Of a stretch of 64,000 nucleotides of DNA, positions 56,128 through 62,753 are shown piece after piece (the first letter of the stretch is position 1; every line of letters starts with the position of its first letter). Origin of the DNA: Candidatus Ideonella esbjergensis. GTDB taxonomy: Bacteria; Pseudomonadota; Gammaproteobacteria; Burkholderiales; Burkholderiaceae_C. The translations under genes were made by a program, and so were the position numbers. The stretch covers positions 434,001 to 498,000 of the forward strand of contig JADJLP010000015.1 in the NCBI GenBank assembly GCA_016710065.1, in the 5' to 3' direction. The notes beneath the pieces are model-generated. The model saw only the letters and a program-made list of their open reading frames with translations. It was not told where the DNA came from and did not search any database.

Positions 56128-56173
56128 TTGCGATTGTCGCAAAGGCTTGACGTGTTGGGTAAAGAGTCTTTAC
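56128..56173 (+). promoter_or_regulatory. promoter region with two palindromes before the tRNA array
   Basis: TTGCGA-TTG-TCGCAA (56128-56142) is a 6-base dyad. TTGACG (56147-56152) and TTACAG (56170-56175) are 17 bases apart and could be a sigma-70 promoter. GTAAAGA-G-TCTTTAC (56159-56173) overlaps the -10. A repressor bound there would block the promoter. The assignment to the tRNA/HNH/slipin/RtcB transcript is inferred from direction and lack of other genes. Confidence 0.45.
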
Positions 56174-56234
56174 AGTTCAACCTGTCGCTCGAGCTGCACT
56201 GCAGCCAGCCCCATTTTTTTGGAAAGCCCCCACC

Positions 56235-56399
56235 GTGAAATTCAGCAACGTCATCAGCCGCTACCAGCCCCGCATGGGTTGGGCCGCGCGCGTGCCGTTC
56301 CTGGGTTCCACGGGAGCGGTCTGCACACCGGGTGCCTTGGCACACCAGCGGCTTGACCACCAAGAGGCACGCCCGAGTCCGGGAGAGGCTTGCGCCTAG
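56235..56399 (+). CDS. possible short leader peptide gene, low confidence
   Basis: A 54-codon frame starts at a GTG with GGAAAG 8 bases upstream (VKFSNVISRYQPRMGWAARVPFLG...). It is the first open frame after the palindromic promoter. No family is recognised, and the codon use is not distinctive, so this may be a leader open reading frame or chance. The rest of 56400-56702 contains a short hairpin with CGGGTG loop-like sequence and a segment of AT-poor DNA, with nothing recognisable. Confidence 0.25.
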   Translation: MKFSNVISRYQPRMGWAARVPFLGSTGAVCTPGALAHQRLDHQEARPSPGEACA

Positions 56400-56702
56400 C
56401 GCAGCTTCCAAGCACTGCACACCGCAGGCCCGGACACCGCAAGGTTCCGGGCCTGTTTGTTTTCAGCACCCGTTTTACTTCGGGTGTGTCCATCCACTCC
56501 GCGTCGCACGCATGGTGTTGACGACGCGGGATGTGCGCGGCTTGCTAGTGGCCACGTGCAGCGAGACACCACTCCGACGGGAGCCTCGCGTTTGGGCACA
56601 GCCGAAGTGAAGTGAAAAGAACCCTCGTGGAGCTCACGCTTCGGGGGTGGAAATCGGCCGCAACGATTGGGCGGCGCCGGAACCCGTGACCGGATGGAAA
56701 GC

Positions 56703-56781
56703 GTCTCGTTAGCTCAGTTGGATTTAGAGCGCCGGCCTACGAAGCCGGAGGTCGCAGGTTCGAGTCCTGCACGAGGCACCA
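56703..56781 (+). tRNA. tRNA-Arg (anticodon ACG), CCA encoded
   Basis: The acceptor GTCTCGT pairs with ACGAGGC over seven positions (one wobble). The D arm (GCTC/GAGC), anticodon stem CCGGC/GCCGG around loop CTACGAA, and T arm GCAGG-TTCGAGT-CCTGC are complete, and CCA is encoded. A20 in the D loop and an A73 discriminator match arginine identity. The sequence is unlike the usual housekeeping Arg-ACG tRNA of this group, so it is probably an extra, accessory copy. It is the first of a cluster of tRNA genes before an HNH gene. Confidence 0.85.
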
Positions 56782-56800
56782 ACTTCCCGTGTGCTTGGGT

Positions 56801-56871
56801 GTGGCCGTAGCTCAATGGCAGAGCTGCGGAATGTGACTCCGCTGACGCTGGTTCGATCCCGGCCGGTCACC
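56801..56871 (+). tRNA. tRNA-His (anticodon GTG), lacking the encoded G-1
   Basis: The acceptor GTGGCCG pairs with CGGTCAC, the anticodon stem GCGGA/TCCGC encloses ATGTGAC (GTG at 56833-56835) and the T arm is GCTGG-TTCGATC-CCGGC. The base before G1 is T, not the G that normal bacterial tRNA-His genes encode at position -1, and no exact CCA follows (CCCCA). The D loop is short (AATGGCA). It would be charged poorly, if at all, by normal HisRS. It is 19 bases after tRNA-Arg. Confidence 0.75.
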
Positions 56872-56887
56872 CCCAAGCGCATGCCGT

Positions 56888-56963
56888 TGCGACGTAGTCG
56901 AGAGGCTTCAGACAACCGGCTTTGACCCGGTGCACGTTGGTTCGAATCCAACCGTCGCTGCCA
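56888..56963 (+). tRNA. tRNA-Gln (anticodon TTG), CCA encoded
   Basis: The acceptor TGCGACG pairs with CGTCGCT apart from the first position (T-T), the anticodon stem ACCGG/CCGGT encloses CTTTGAC with anticodon TTG, the T arm is GTTGG-TTCGAAT-CCAAC, discriminator G and CCA are encoded. The weak first pair and G73 are compatible with glutamine identity. The D stem is short (GTC/GAC). It lies 16 bases after tRNA-His and 37 before the HNH start codon. Confidence 0.75.
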
Positions 56964-57000
56964 GATTGAAATGTTTCGAGCCCAGGAAAGGAGGGCGACC

Positions 57001-57579
57001 ATGCAACTGAACACCGCACACCAGCACGTGCTGCAGCTCGACATCCAGGGCACGCCCCAGGCGTGGATCTCGCTGGAGCAAGCGGCCGTGCACATGGCCA
57101 CTGGCGCTGTGGCGTGGACCGAGGGCGCCGGCCCGCTGGCCACGCTGCGCGGCGGCTACAACGTGGCGCGCGGACGGCAGTCGCTGATCGAGGTGTTCCC
57201 CATCATCGCGCTGGGCGGTGCCTCGCGCATCAACCTGTTCGACGTGGCACCCGGCGTGACCCGCAGCAAGCTGTTCCGCCGCGACCGCTGCACCTGTGCC
57301 TACTGCGGCCAGCGCTTCGCAGAGCGCGCGCTGCAGGCCGAGCACATCGTGCCCGAGTCGCGCGGCGGTGGCTGGACGTGGATGAACCTGGTGTCGGCCT
57401 GCGCGGCCTGCAACGGCCGCAAGGCCAACCGCACGCCCGAACAAGCCCGCATGCCGCTGCTCTACCTGCCCTATGTGCCGAGCCGCTATGAAGCGTTTCT
57501 GCTCGAGGGCCGGCACATCCGTGCCGACGTGCACGAATGGCTGGCAGCGCGCCTGCCGAAAGGATCGCGCCTGAGCTGA
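57001..57579 (+). CDS. HNH endonuclease encoded inside the tRNA array
   Basis: The 192-residue protein has a C-terminal HNH domain with the zinc and active-site pattern: two cysteines in RDRCTCAYCGQRF, then LQAEHIVPESRGGGWTWMNLVSACAACNGRKANRTP (H of EHIVP, N of MNLV, then the second CxxC). The N-terminal 90 residues form a separate domain (VLQLDIQGTPQAWISLEQAAVHMATGAVAWTEGAGP). The ATG at 57001 follows an AAAGGAGGG ribosome site. HNH proteins cut DNA or RNA. Being encoded between tRNA genes and upstream of RtcB suggests involvement in the same RNA-repair or damage system. The gene is tightly placed: 37 bases after tRNA-Gln. Confidence 0.85.
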   Translation: MQLNTAHQHVLQLDIQGTPQAWISLEQAAVHMATGAVAWTEGAGPLATLRGGYNVARGRQSLIEVFPIIALGGASRINLFDVAPGVTRSKLFRRDRCTCAYCGQRFAERALQAEHIVPESRGGGWTWMNLVSACAACNGRKANRTPEQARMPLLYLPYVPSRYEAFLLEGRHIRADVHEWLAARLPKGSRLS

Positions 57580-57669
57580 GGTCACTTGGCCCAGGCGCAC
57601 AAGGGTTGACCGAACAAGGCGAACGCAACGGACAGAGCTTGGGGCGCAAGCCCGGCTCGCCGGTGTGCG

Positions 57670-57693
57670 GCCACCGTCGCAAGACGTGGTGGC
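57670..57693 (+). other. stable hairpin with GCAA (GNRA) tetraloop
   Basis: GCCACCGTC (57670-57678) pairs with GAC and GGTGGC (57683-57693, GT bulge) around a GCAA loop. A second GCAA tetraloop occurs in the tRNA-like RNA just downstream. It lies between the HNH stop and that RNA; its function is unknown. Confidence 0.4.
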
Positions 57694-57726
57694 TGCCCAT
57701 GCCGCGCCGCTGGAAGCGGTTGATTT

Positions 57727-57782
57727 GAAGCATCCGTGGTGGCACCGCAAGGTGATGGGTTCGACTCCCAAATGCTTCGCCA
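57727..57782 (+). ncRNA. 56-nt tRNA-like RNA with acceptor stem, T arm and one central hairpin in place of D/anticodon arms
   Basis: GAAGCAT (57727-57733) pairs perfectly with ATGCTTC (57772-57778). A T arm TGGG-TTCGACT-CCCA (57756-57770) precedes the 3' acceptor strand, and GCCA is encoded at the end. Instead of D and anticodon arms there is a single hairpin CACC-GCAA-GGTG (57743-57754). This is 56 nt against a normal 76. It would look to acceptor-stem and T-arm enzymes like a tRNA half but carries no anticodon. It might be a degraded tRNA, but the perfect acceptor stem and terminal CCA argue for selection. Confidence 0.5.
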
Positions 57783-57783
57783 A

Positions 57784-57857
57784 CGCTGGATAGCTCAGTC
57801 GGGTAGAGCAACGGCCTCACAAGTCGTCTGTCGCGGGTTCGACTCCCGCTCCATCAC
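57784..57857 (+). tRNA. tRNA-Val-like gene (anticodon CAC) with damaged acceptor stem
   Basis: The D arm (GCTC/GAGC), anticodon stem ACGGC/GTCGT around CTCACAA (anticodon CAC) and T arm GCGGG-TTCGACT-CCCGC are intact. The acceptor strands CGCTGGA and TCCATCA pair at only five of seven positions, and no CCA follows. It begins one base after the tRNA-like RNA. Between it and the slipin gene (57858-58116) no gene is found, only GC-rich hairpins and a ribosome site. Confidence 0.55.
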
Positions 57858-58116
57858 AGCAAACCGGTCGCAAGACCCGCCGAACGCGGGCCTGCAGGCG
57901 CTGGCAACAGCACCGAACGGCCCGTCAGCCCGCACAGACCTGTGCGCCGGAGTGGCCACGGGGCCAGCGGCGGCGGCCAGCCAAAGGATGCCTTCAGGGA
58001 GGGGGCGCCGGAGGCGCATCGCCAGCCCCTGCCCCGTGCCACCGGCGCCCCCTGGGCGGCCTGTAACGGCACCTATTTGTATCGAACATAAACACGCAAC
58101 CACAAGGAGAAGCACC

Positions 58117-59253
58117 ATGCAATTCAAGCGTGTCAAGGTGAAGAAGAACGAGCGCGGCCTGCTGCTGCGCAATGGCGATTTCGAGCGCGTGCTGCCGCCT
58201 GGCCGCCACTGGCTGGTTTCGGCATTCGACGAACTGCGCGTCGAGACCTTCGCGCTGGAGCAGGCCGCGTTCACGCATGGCCTGGCCGACTACCTGATGG
58301 CCCATGAGCCCGAGGTGGTGGCGCGCGAATTCGTGCGCGTGGAGCTGGGCGAAACCCAGGTGGGCCTGCGCACCGAGCACGGCCTGCTGGTGGAACTGCT
58401 GGCCCCGGGCACGCGCCGCCTGTACTGGCGCGGCCTGGCGGATGTGCAGGTGGAGGTGGTGAACATCGCTGACTCTGCCGAGCTCGCCCCCGCCCTGGTG
58501 CAGCGCCTGGTGCAAACCCAATTGCGCCAGCGCGCGGTGGCCGGCCTGGCCGGTGTGCTTCAACTGCAGGTGCCCGAGCACGGCGCGGCGCTGCTGTGGG
58601 TGGACGGCAAGGTCGAGAAGTTGCTGGCACCGGGCTCGTACGCGTTCTGGAAGTTCAACCGCAACGTCTCGGCCGAGCTGGTGGACTTGCGCCTGCAGGC
58701 GCTGGACGTGGCGGGCCAGGACATCCTGACCCGCGACAAGGTGGCGCTGCGCCTGAACCTGGCCGCAACCTGGCGTTTCACCGACGTGCTGCAGGCCTAC
58801 ACCAAGCTGCAAAAGCCGGCCGAACACCTGTACCGCGAGCTGCAGTTTGGCTTGCGCGCAGCGGTGGGCACGCGCACGCTGGACGAGCTGCTGGAGAACA
58901 AGGGCGTGATCGACGAGGTCGTGAGCGCGCACGTGCGCCAGAAGATGCAAGGCCATGGCCTGGCACTGGAGAGCGTGGGCGTGAAGGACATCGTGTTGCC
59001 GGGCGAGATGAAGACCATCCTCGCCCAGGTGGTGGAGGCCCAGAAGGCCGCAGAAGCCAACGTGATTCGCCGCCGCGAGGAAACGGCGGCCACGCGCTCG
59101 CTGCTTAACACCGCCAAGGTGATGGAGGGCAACCCCGTGGCCCTGCGCATGAAGGAGCTCGAAACGCTGGAACGCGTGGCCGAGCGCATCGACAAGATCT
59201 CCGTGTTCGGAGGTCTGGACCAGGTGCTCAACGGGCTGGTGAAGCTCCGCTGA
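58117..59253 (+). CDS. slipin/SPFH-domain protein of the RtcB locus
   Basis: The 378-residue protein has an SPFH/band-7 type core without an N-terminal membrane segment (MQFKRVKVKKNERGLLLRNGDFERVLPPGRHWLVSAFDELRVETFALEQAAFTHGLADYL...VPEHGAALLWVDGKVEKLLAPGSYAFWKFNRNVSAELVDLRLQALDVAGQDILTRDKVALRLNLAATWRFTDV) and a long C-terminal helix (EAQKAAEANVIRRREETAATRSLLNTAKVMEGNPVALRMKELETLERVAERIDKISVFGG). Slipins are recurrent partners of RtcB in bacterial RNA-repair loci. The ATG at 58117 is preceded by AAGGAGAAG. Confidence 0.85.
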   Translation: MQFKRVKVKKNERGLLLRNGDFERVLPPGRHWLVSAFDELRVETFALEQAAFTHGLADYLMAHEPEVVAREFVRVELGETQVGLRTEHGLLVELLAPGTRRLYWRGLADVQVEVVNIADSAELAPALVQRLVQTQLRQRAVAGLAGVLQLQVPEHGAALLWVDGKVEKLLAPGSYAFWKFNRNVSAELVDLRLQALDVAGQDILTRDKVALRLNLAATWRFTDVLQAYTKLQKPAEHLYRELQFGLRAAVGTRTLDELLENKGVIDEVVSAHVRQKMQGHGLALESVGVKDIVLPGEMKTILAQVVEAQKAAEANVIRRREETAATRSLLNTAKVMEGNPVALRMKELETLERVAERIDKISVFGGLDQVLNGLVKLR

Positions 59254-59261
59254 GAACCTTC

Positions 59262-59330
59262 TTGTCATTCCCGCGCAGGCGGGAATCCACCCCCGCCACA
59301 ACCTGGATTCCCGCCTGCGCGGGAATGACG
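59262..59330. repeat. ATTCCCGCG-type inverted repeat, copy 9, between slipin and rtcB
   Basis: Consensus arms with a short loop (CCCCGCCACAACC). It separates the slipin and rtcB genes, so the dicistronic transcript would carry a strong hairpin pair that might stabilise the upstream mRNA or dampen rtcB expression. Confidence 0.85.
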
Positions 59331-59373
59331 GCCCCCCGGCGGCCCTGCGGCGCACCTTTGACGAGAATTCAAC

Positions 59374-60591
59374 ATGGAAATGAACCACATCCACGAAGAC
59401 ATCCCCGGCGGCGTGCCGCTGAAGCTGTGGACCCGGGGCGTGCCGGTGGAAGACGAGGCCAAGCGCCAGCTCACCAATGCCGCGCGCCTGCCCGTGGCGT
59501 TCCACCACATTGCCGCCATGCCCGACGTGCACTTCGGCATCGGCGCCACCGTGGGCTCGGTGATCCCCACCTTGAAGGCCATCATCCCGGCGGCCGTGGG
59601 CGTGGACATCGGCTGCGGCATGATGGCCTGCAAGACCACGCTCAGCTCCGAAGACCTGCCCGACAACCTGGGCCCGCTACGCGCCGCCATCGAACGCGCC
59701 GTGCCGCACGGCCGCCAACCGGGCGCGCGCGACCCTGGCGCCTGGGGCAAGGTGCCGGGCGCTGTGGACACCGCCTGGGCCCAGCTGGAGCCCGAGTTCA
59801 CCGCGCTGTGCCGCAGCTACCCCAAGCTGGAAAAGACCAACCACCGCAACCACCTGGGCACGCTGGGCACGGGCAACCACTTCATCGAGGTCTGCCTGGA
59901 TGAGCAGGGCACCGTGTGGTTCATGCTGCACTCGGGCTCGCGCGGCGTGGGCAATGCCATCGGCACCATGTTCATTGAGCTGGCCAAGCAGGACGCGCTG
60001 CGCAACAACGCCAATCTGCCCGACCGCGACCTGGCCTACTTCGAAGAGGGTGCGCGCTACTTTGGCGACTATGTGCGCGCGGTGGGCTGGGCCCAGCGCT
60101 TTGCGGCCACCAACCGCGAGGTGATGATGAAGCGCGTCATCGAGGCCGCCAAGACGGTGCTGCACAAGAACTTCCAGAGCCACATCGAAGCGGTGAACTG
60201 CCACCACAACTATGTGCAGAAGGAAACGCACTTCGGCCAGGAGGTCTATCTCACCCGCAAGGGTGCGGCGAGCGCCAAGGCCGGGCAGCTGGGCATCATC
60301 CCCGGCAGCATGGGCGCGCGCAGTTTCATCGTGCGCGGCAAGGGCAACCCCGATTCGTTCGAGAGCTGCTCACACGGCGCCGGCCGCGCGATGAGCCGTG
60401 GCGACGCCAAGCGCCGCTTCACCCTGGCCGACCACCGCGCCGCCACAGAGGGCGTGGAATGCCGCAAGGACAAGGACGTGATCGACGAAACGCCCGCAGC
60501 CTACAAGGACATCGATGCCGTGATGGCCGCGCAGGCCGACCTGGTGGAGGTGGTGCACACCTTGAAGCAGGTGGTGTGCGTCAAGGGCTAG
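59374..60591 (+). CDS. rtcB: RtcB-family RNA-splicing ligase
   Basis: The 405-residue protein shows the RtcB motifs in order: GVDIGCGMMACKTTL (metal site), NHRNHLGTLGTGNHFIEVC, MLHSGSRGVGNAIG, EAVNCHHNYVQKE, PGSMGARSFIVRGKGNPDSFESCSHGAGRAMSR and a C-terminal AYKDIDAVMAAQADLVEVVHTLKQVVCVKG. The histidine in SHGAGR (residue 334) is the one guanylylated by GTP. RtcB joins 2',3'-cyclic-phosphate or 3'-phosphate RNA ends to 5'-OH ends, as left by tRNA-cutting nucleases. It is the last gene of the tRNA-HNH-slipin-RtcB group. RtcA, RtcR and archease genes are not seen. Confidence 0.95.
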   Translation: MEMNHIHEDIPGGVPLKLWTRGVPVEDEAKRQLTNAARLPVAFHHIAAMPDVHFGIGATVGSVIPTLKAIIPAAVGVDIGCGMMACKTTLSSEDLPDNLGPLRAAIERAVPHGRQPGARDPGAWGKVPGAVDTAWAQLEPEFTALCRSYPKLEKTNHRNHLGTLGTGNHFIEVCLDEQGTVWFMLHSGSRGVGNAIGTMFIELAKQDALRNNANLPDRDLAYFEEGARYFGDYVRAVGWAQRFAATNREVMMKRVIEAAKTVLHKNFQSHIEAVNCHHNYVQKETHFGQEVYLTRKGAASAKAGQLGIIPGSMGARSFIVRGKGNPDSFESCSHGAGRAMSRGDAKRRFTLADHRAATEGVECRKDKDVIDETPAAYKDIDAVMAAQADLVEVVHTLKQVVCVKG

Positions 60592-60625
60592 GGGCGTTGG
60601 CTTCACGCGAGAAGTATGTAAGGCC

Positions 60626-61912
60626 TCAAGGCTCGCTCACCATCGCCCAGCCGCTGCTCCAGTCGTTGCTGCTGTGCGTGGTGGTGGTGCCGCCGTCCGT
60701 GCGGGCGCAGAAGCCGATGCTCCAGGTGCCTCCCGACAGCAGGAAGGTGCGCGCCGACGACACCATGACCCGCACGTTGGGCGTGGTGCTGAGCATCTTG
60801 TAGCCATTGCCGGGCGACGACACGGTTGTGCTGGTGGAGAGCTTGGTACACACGTCAACCCGCAAGACGCTTACTCCGTCCGGAATGAACGAGGCCGTGC
60901 CCACCGTGGTGATGCGCTTGGTCTGGCCCGCAGGCACGGTGACGCTGGTGGCCGGCCCCATGAAGACGTAGTTGGTGGTGTCCATAGTCTTGGTGCCCGG
61001 GTCACCACCCCAACTGGTGATGCCGAGGATGCCGGTGGTGCCCTGTGGGCCGGCCGGGCCCGTGGCGCCAACAAGGCCTGTAGCGCCTGTAGCGCCCGGG
61101 GCACCCGGGAAACCTTGCGCACCCGCCGGGCCCTGCAAACCCATCGGGCCCATGGGGCCGCCAGGGCCAACCGGGCCTGTGGTGCCTTGGGGGCCCGCTG
61201 GGCCAGCGGAGCCGGGTGCACCCGCAGTGCCTGCCGGGCCGGCAGGCCCCATAGGACCCATGGGACCCATCGGCCCTGCCAAACCTGCCGTGCCGGCGGG
61301 CCCCATCGGGCCGGCCGGGCCTTGGTCAGCCAGTGTGATGTCCAGCCGCGCCACATGGCCGGTGGCGGTGTTCTCTTTGCTGTCCAGGAACACCACCGTG
61401 CCCGGGTAGTCCAGGGCCGGCGCCAGGGCCAGCCCAAAGTTGGAAGCGGGGTTGCTGACCCAGGTTCTCACCTGTTCGGTCAGGTCCAGGCTCAGAAACT
61501 GGCCCGCAGTCTGCACACCGGCCGTGCTGCCTGTGCCTGCGCCCGCCAGGGCCGGTGTGGAGCCTGCGGTGACGGTGCTCTCAGACCAGGTGGAGTTGAC
61601 GGTCTGCACTTCAATCTTGCCGGCGGTGCCCACGCGGTTCACATAGAGCACCAGCGTGGCCTTGGCGATCTTGCCGGCGGTGACCCCGGCCGGCAGGGTC
61701 GACAGGTCAAATTGCACCAGACCCGTGGCGCCGTTGCCGACGTTGATCGTGGGAAGACCACCGGAATTCACGCTGGGCAGGCTGAGGCTGACATGGCTGT
61801 CACCGGCCAGCGGGGCGTCCAGCGCGAAGGCGACTGGTGTGGCCAGTAGGCCCAGCGCCAGACCGATCAGGCGCAGGCCTGGACGAAGGGTGAAATGGTT
61901 TTGCGCGCGCAT
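60626..61912 (-). CDS. secreted DNRLRE-domain protein with collagen-like repeats
   Basis: It has a signal peptide (MRAQNHFTLRPGLRLIGLALGLLATPVAFA) followed by a DNRLRE-type stalk domain (AGDSHVSLSLPSVNSGGLPTINVGNGATGLVQFDLSTLPAGVTAGKIAKATLVLYVNRVGTAGKIEVQTVNSTWSESTVTAG...VRTWVSNPASNFGLALAP). A block of about 100 residues of Gly-X-Y repeats (roughly residues 196-295, for example GPMGPAGTAGLAGPMG) then links to a C-terminal globular domain (TNYVFMGPATSVTVPAGQTKRITTVGTASFIPDGVS). The G-X-Y block should form a collagen-like triple helix in a trimer, a common plan for surface fibres. It is convergent with rtcB. Confidence 0.82.
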   Translation of the reverse strand: MRAQNHFTLRPGLRLIGLALGLLATPVAFALDAPLAGDSHVSLSLPSVNSGGLPTINVGNGATGLVQFDLSTLPAGVTAGKIAKATLVLYVNRVGTAGKIEVQTVNSTWSESTVTAGSTPALAGAGTGSTAGVQTAGQFLSLDLTEQVRTWVSNPASNFGLALAPALDYPGTVVFLDSKENTATGHVARLDITLADQGPAGPMGPAGTAGLAGPMGPMGPMGPAGPAGTAGAPGSAGPAGPQGTTGPVGPGGPMGPMGLQGPAGAQGFPGAPGATGATGLVGATGPAGPQGTTGILGITSWGGDPGTKTMDTTNYVFMGPATSVTVPAGQTKRITTVGTASFIPDGVSVLRVDVCTKLSTSTTVSSPGNGYKMLSTTPNVRVMVSSARTFLLSGGTWSIGFCARTDGGTTTTHSSNDWSSGWAMVSEP

Positions 61913-61960
61913 AGGTACCTCCGGGCGGCGGTGATGGATGGGGTAAGCGGAAGGGCGGGA

Positions 61961-62566
61961 TCAGTGCGCACTACGGCGGCGCAGCACGCGCAGGCCCAGC
62001 AGGCCGGCGCACATCAGGGCCAGGCTGGAGGGCTCTGGCACCGGGGCCAGGCCGGCAGCCGAGAGGCTCAGTGCCCATTGGCCTGTGCGTTGGGTACCGT
62101 CCACCTGCCAGAAGTTGCCGGCGGTGGCGCCCACGCTGGCCTGGGTGAAGCTGGGCTGGCCGGTCATCCGGAAACCCTCACTCAAGCTGGACCCGACGGG
62201 CCCGTTGCCATCCTGAGTCAGCACCAGCATGTACTGGCCTGCGGCCAGGCTGGTGAGGCTCATGCAGGCGTCCCAGGTGCCTGGCCCGCAACTGCCGCTT
62301 CCACTGCCTGGTGCCCATTGCAGCAGCGCACAAGAGGTGTCGAACAGAGAGAGCTCCGGCGAAAAGCCGCCACTCGCGAACGAGAACGTGCTGGCCGTGA
62401 AGGTGCTGGCGAAGTTCAGCGTGAAGTAGGTTTTGAACAGGTCGTCGTCGTTCTCGAACTGGCCTGCATATGAAGCGCTCTGTGCCATGCAGACATTGCT
62501 GATCAAGCTCAGGGCAACGGCCAGCCATCGCCATGCGCGACCCGTGTGAATTTGTGGGGACATCAC
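61961..62566 (-). CDS. PEP-CTERM protein of the DVUA0089 family
   Basis: The signal peptide is MMSPQIHTGRAWRWLAVALSLISNVCMAQS. The mature part (ASYAGQFENDDDLFKTYFTLNFASTFTASTFSFASGGFSPELSLFD...QYMLVLTQDGNGPVGSSLSEGF) fits the DVUA0089 family of cell-surface proteins. The C terminus is a PEP-CTERM sorting signal (VPEPSSLALMCAGLLGLRVLRRR). This implies the host has an exosortase and makes extracellular polysaccharide. The gene has an AAGGAG-like site upstream. It lies 48 bases after the collagen-like gene on the same strand. Confidence 0.85.
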   Translation of the reverse strand: MMSPQIHTGRAWRWLAVALSLISNVCMAQSASYAGQFENDDDLFKTYFTLNFASTFTASTFSFASGGFSPELSLFDTSCALLQWAPGSGSGSCGPGTWDACMSLTSLAAGQYMLVLTQDGNGPVGSSLSEGFRMTGQPSFTQASVGATAGNFWQVDGTQRTGQWALSLSAAGLAPVPEPSSLALMCAGLLGLRVLRRRSAH

Positions 62567-62753
62567 CGAACTCCTTCGTGCTCCAACAGCTCATCAAGCG
62601 ACGGGTGAACGGTAGCGAAGGGCTCGAATGTTCACAACCGGTTACGCCCCCACGGGTGTGGGGGATGGCCTCGTCTGAAGAGGGGACAGGGGTCACCACG
62701 GCATGCTCTACATTGCTTGCGCTGACGCAAACTGGAAACAAAAAGTACGCGCT

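Noticed and set aside
56440..56490. Rho-independent terminator before the tRNA array
   Set aside because: A weak hairpin is present (CACCCG/CGGGTG) but no T tract follows, so a terminator call is not supported.
57858..58116. A further tRNA or small gene between tRNA-Val and slipin
   Set aside because: No GGTTCGA-type T loop with matching stems is present; only GC-rich hairpins and the slipin ribosome site are seen.
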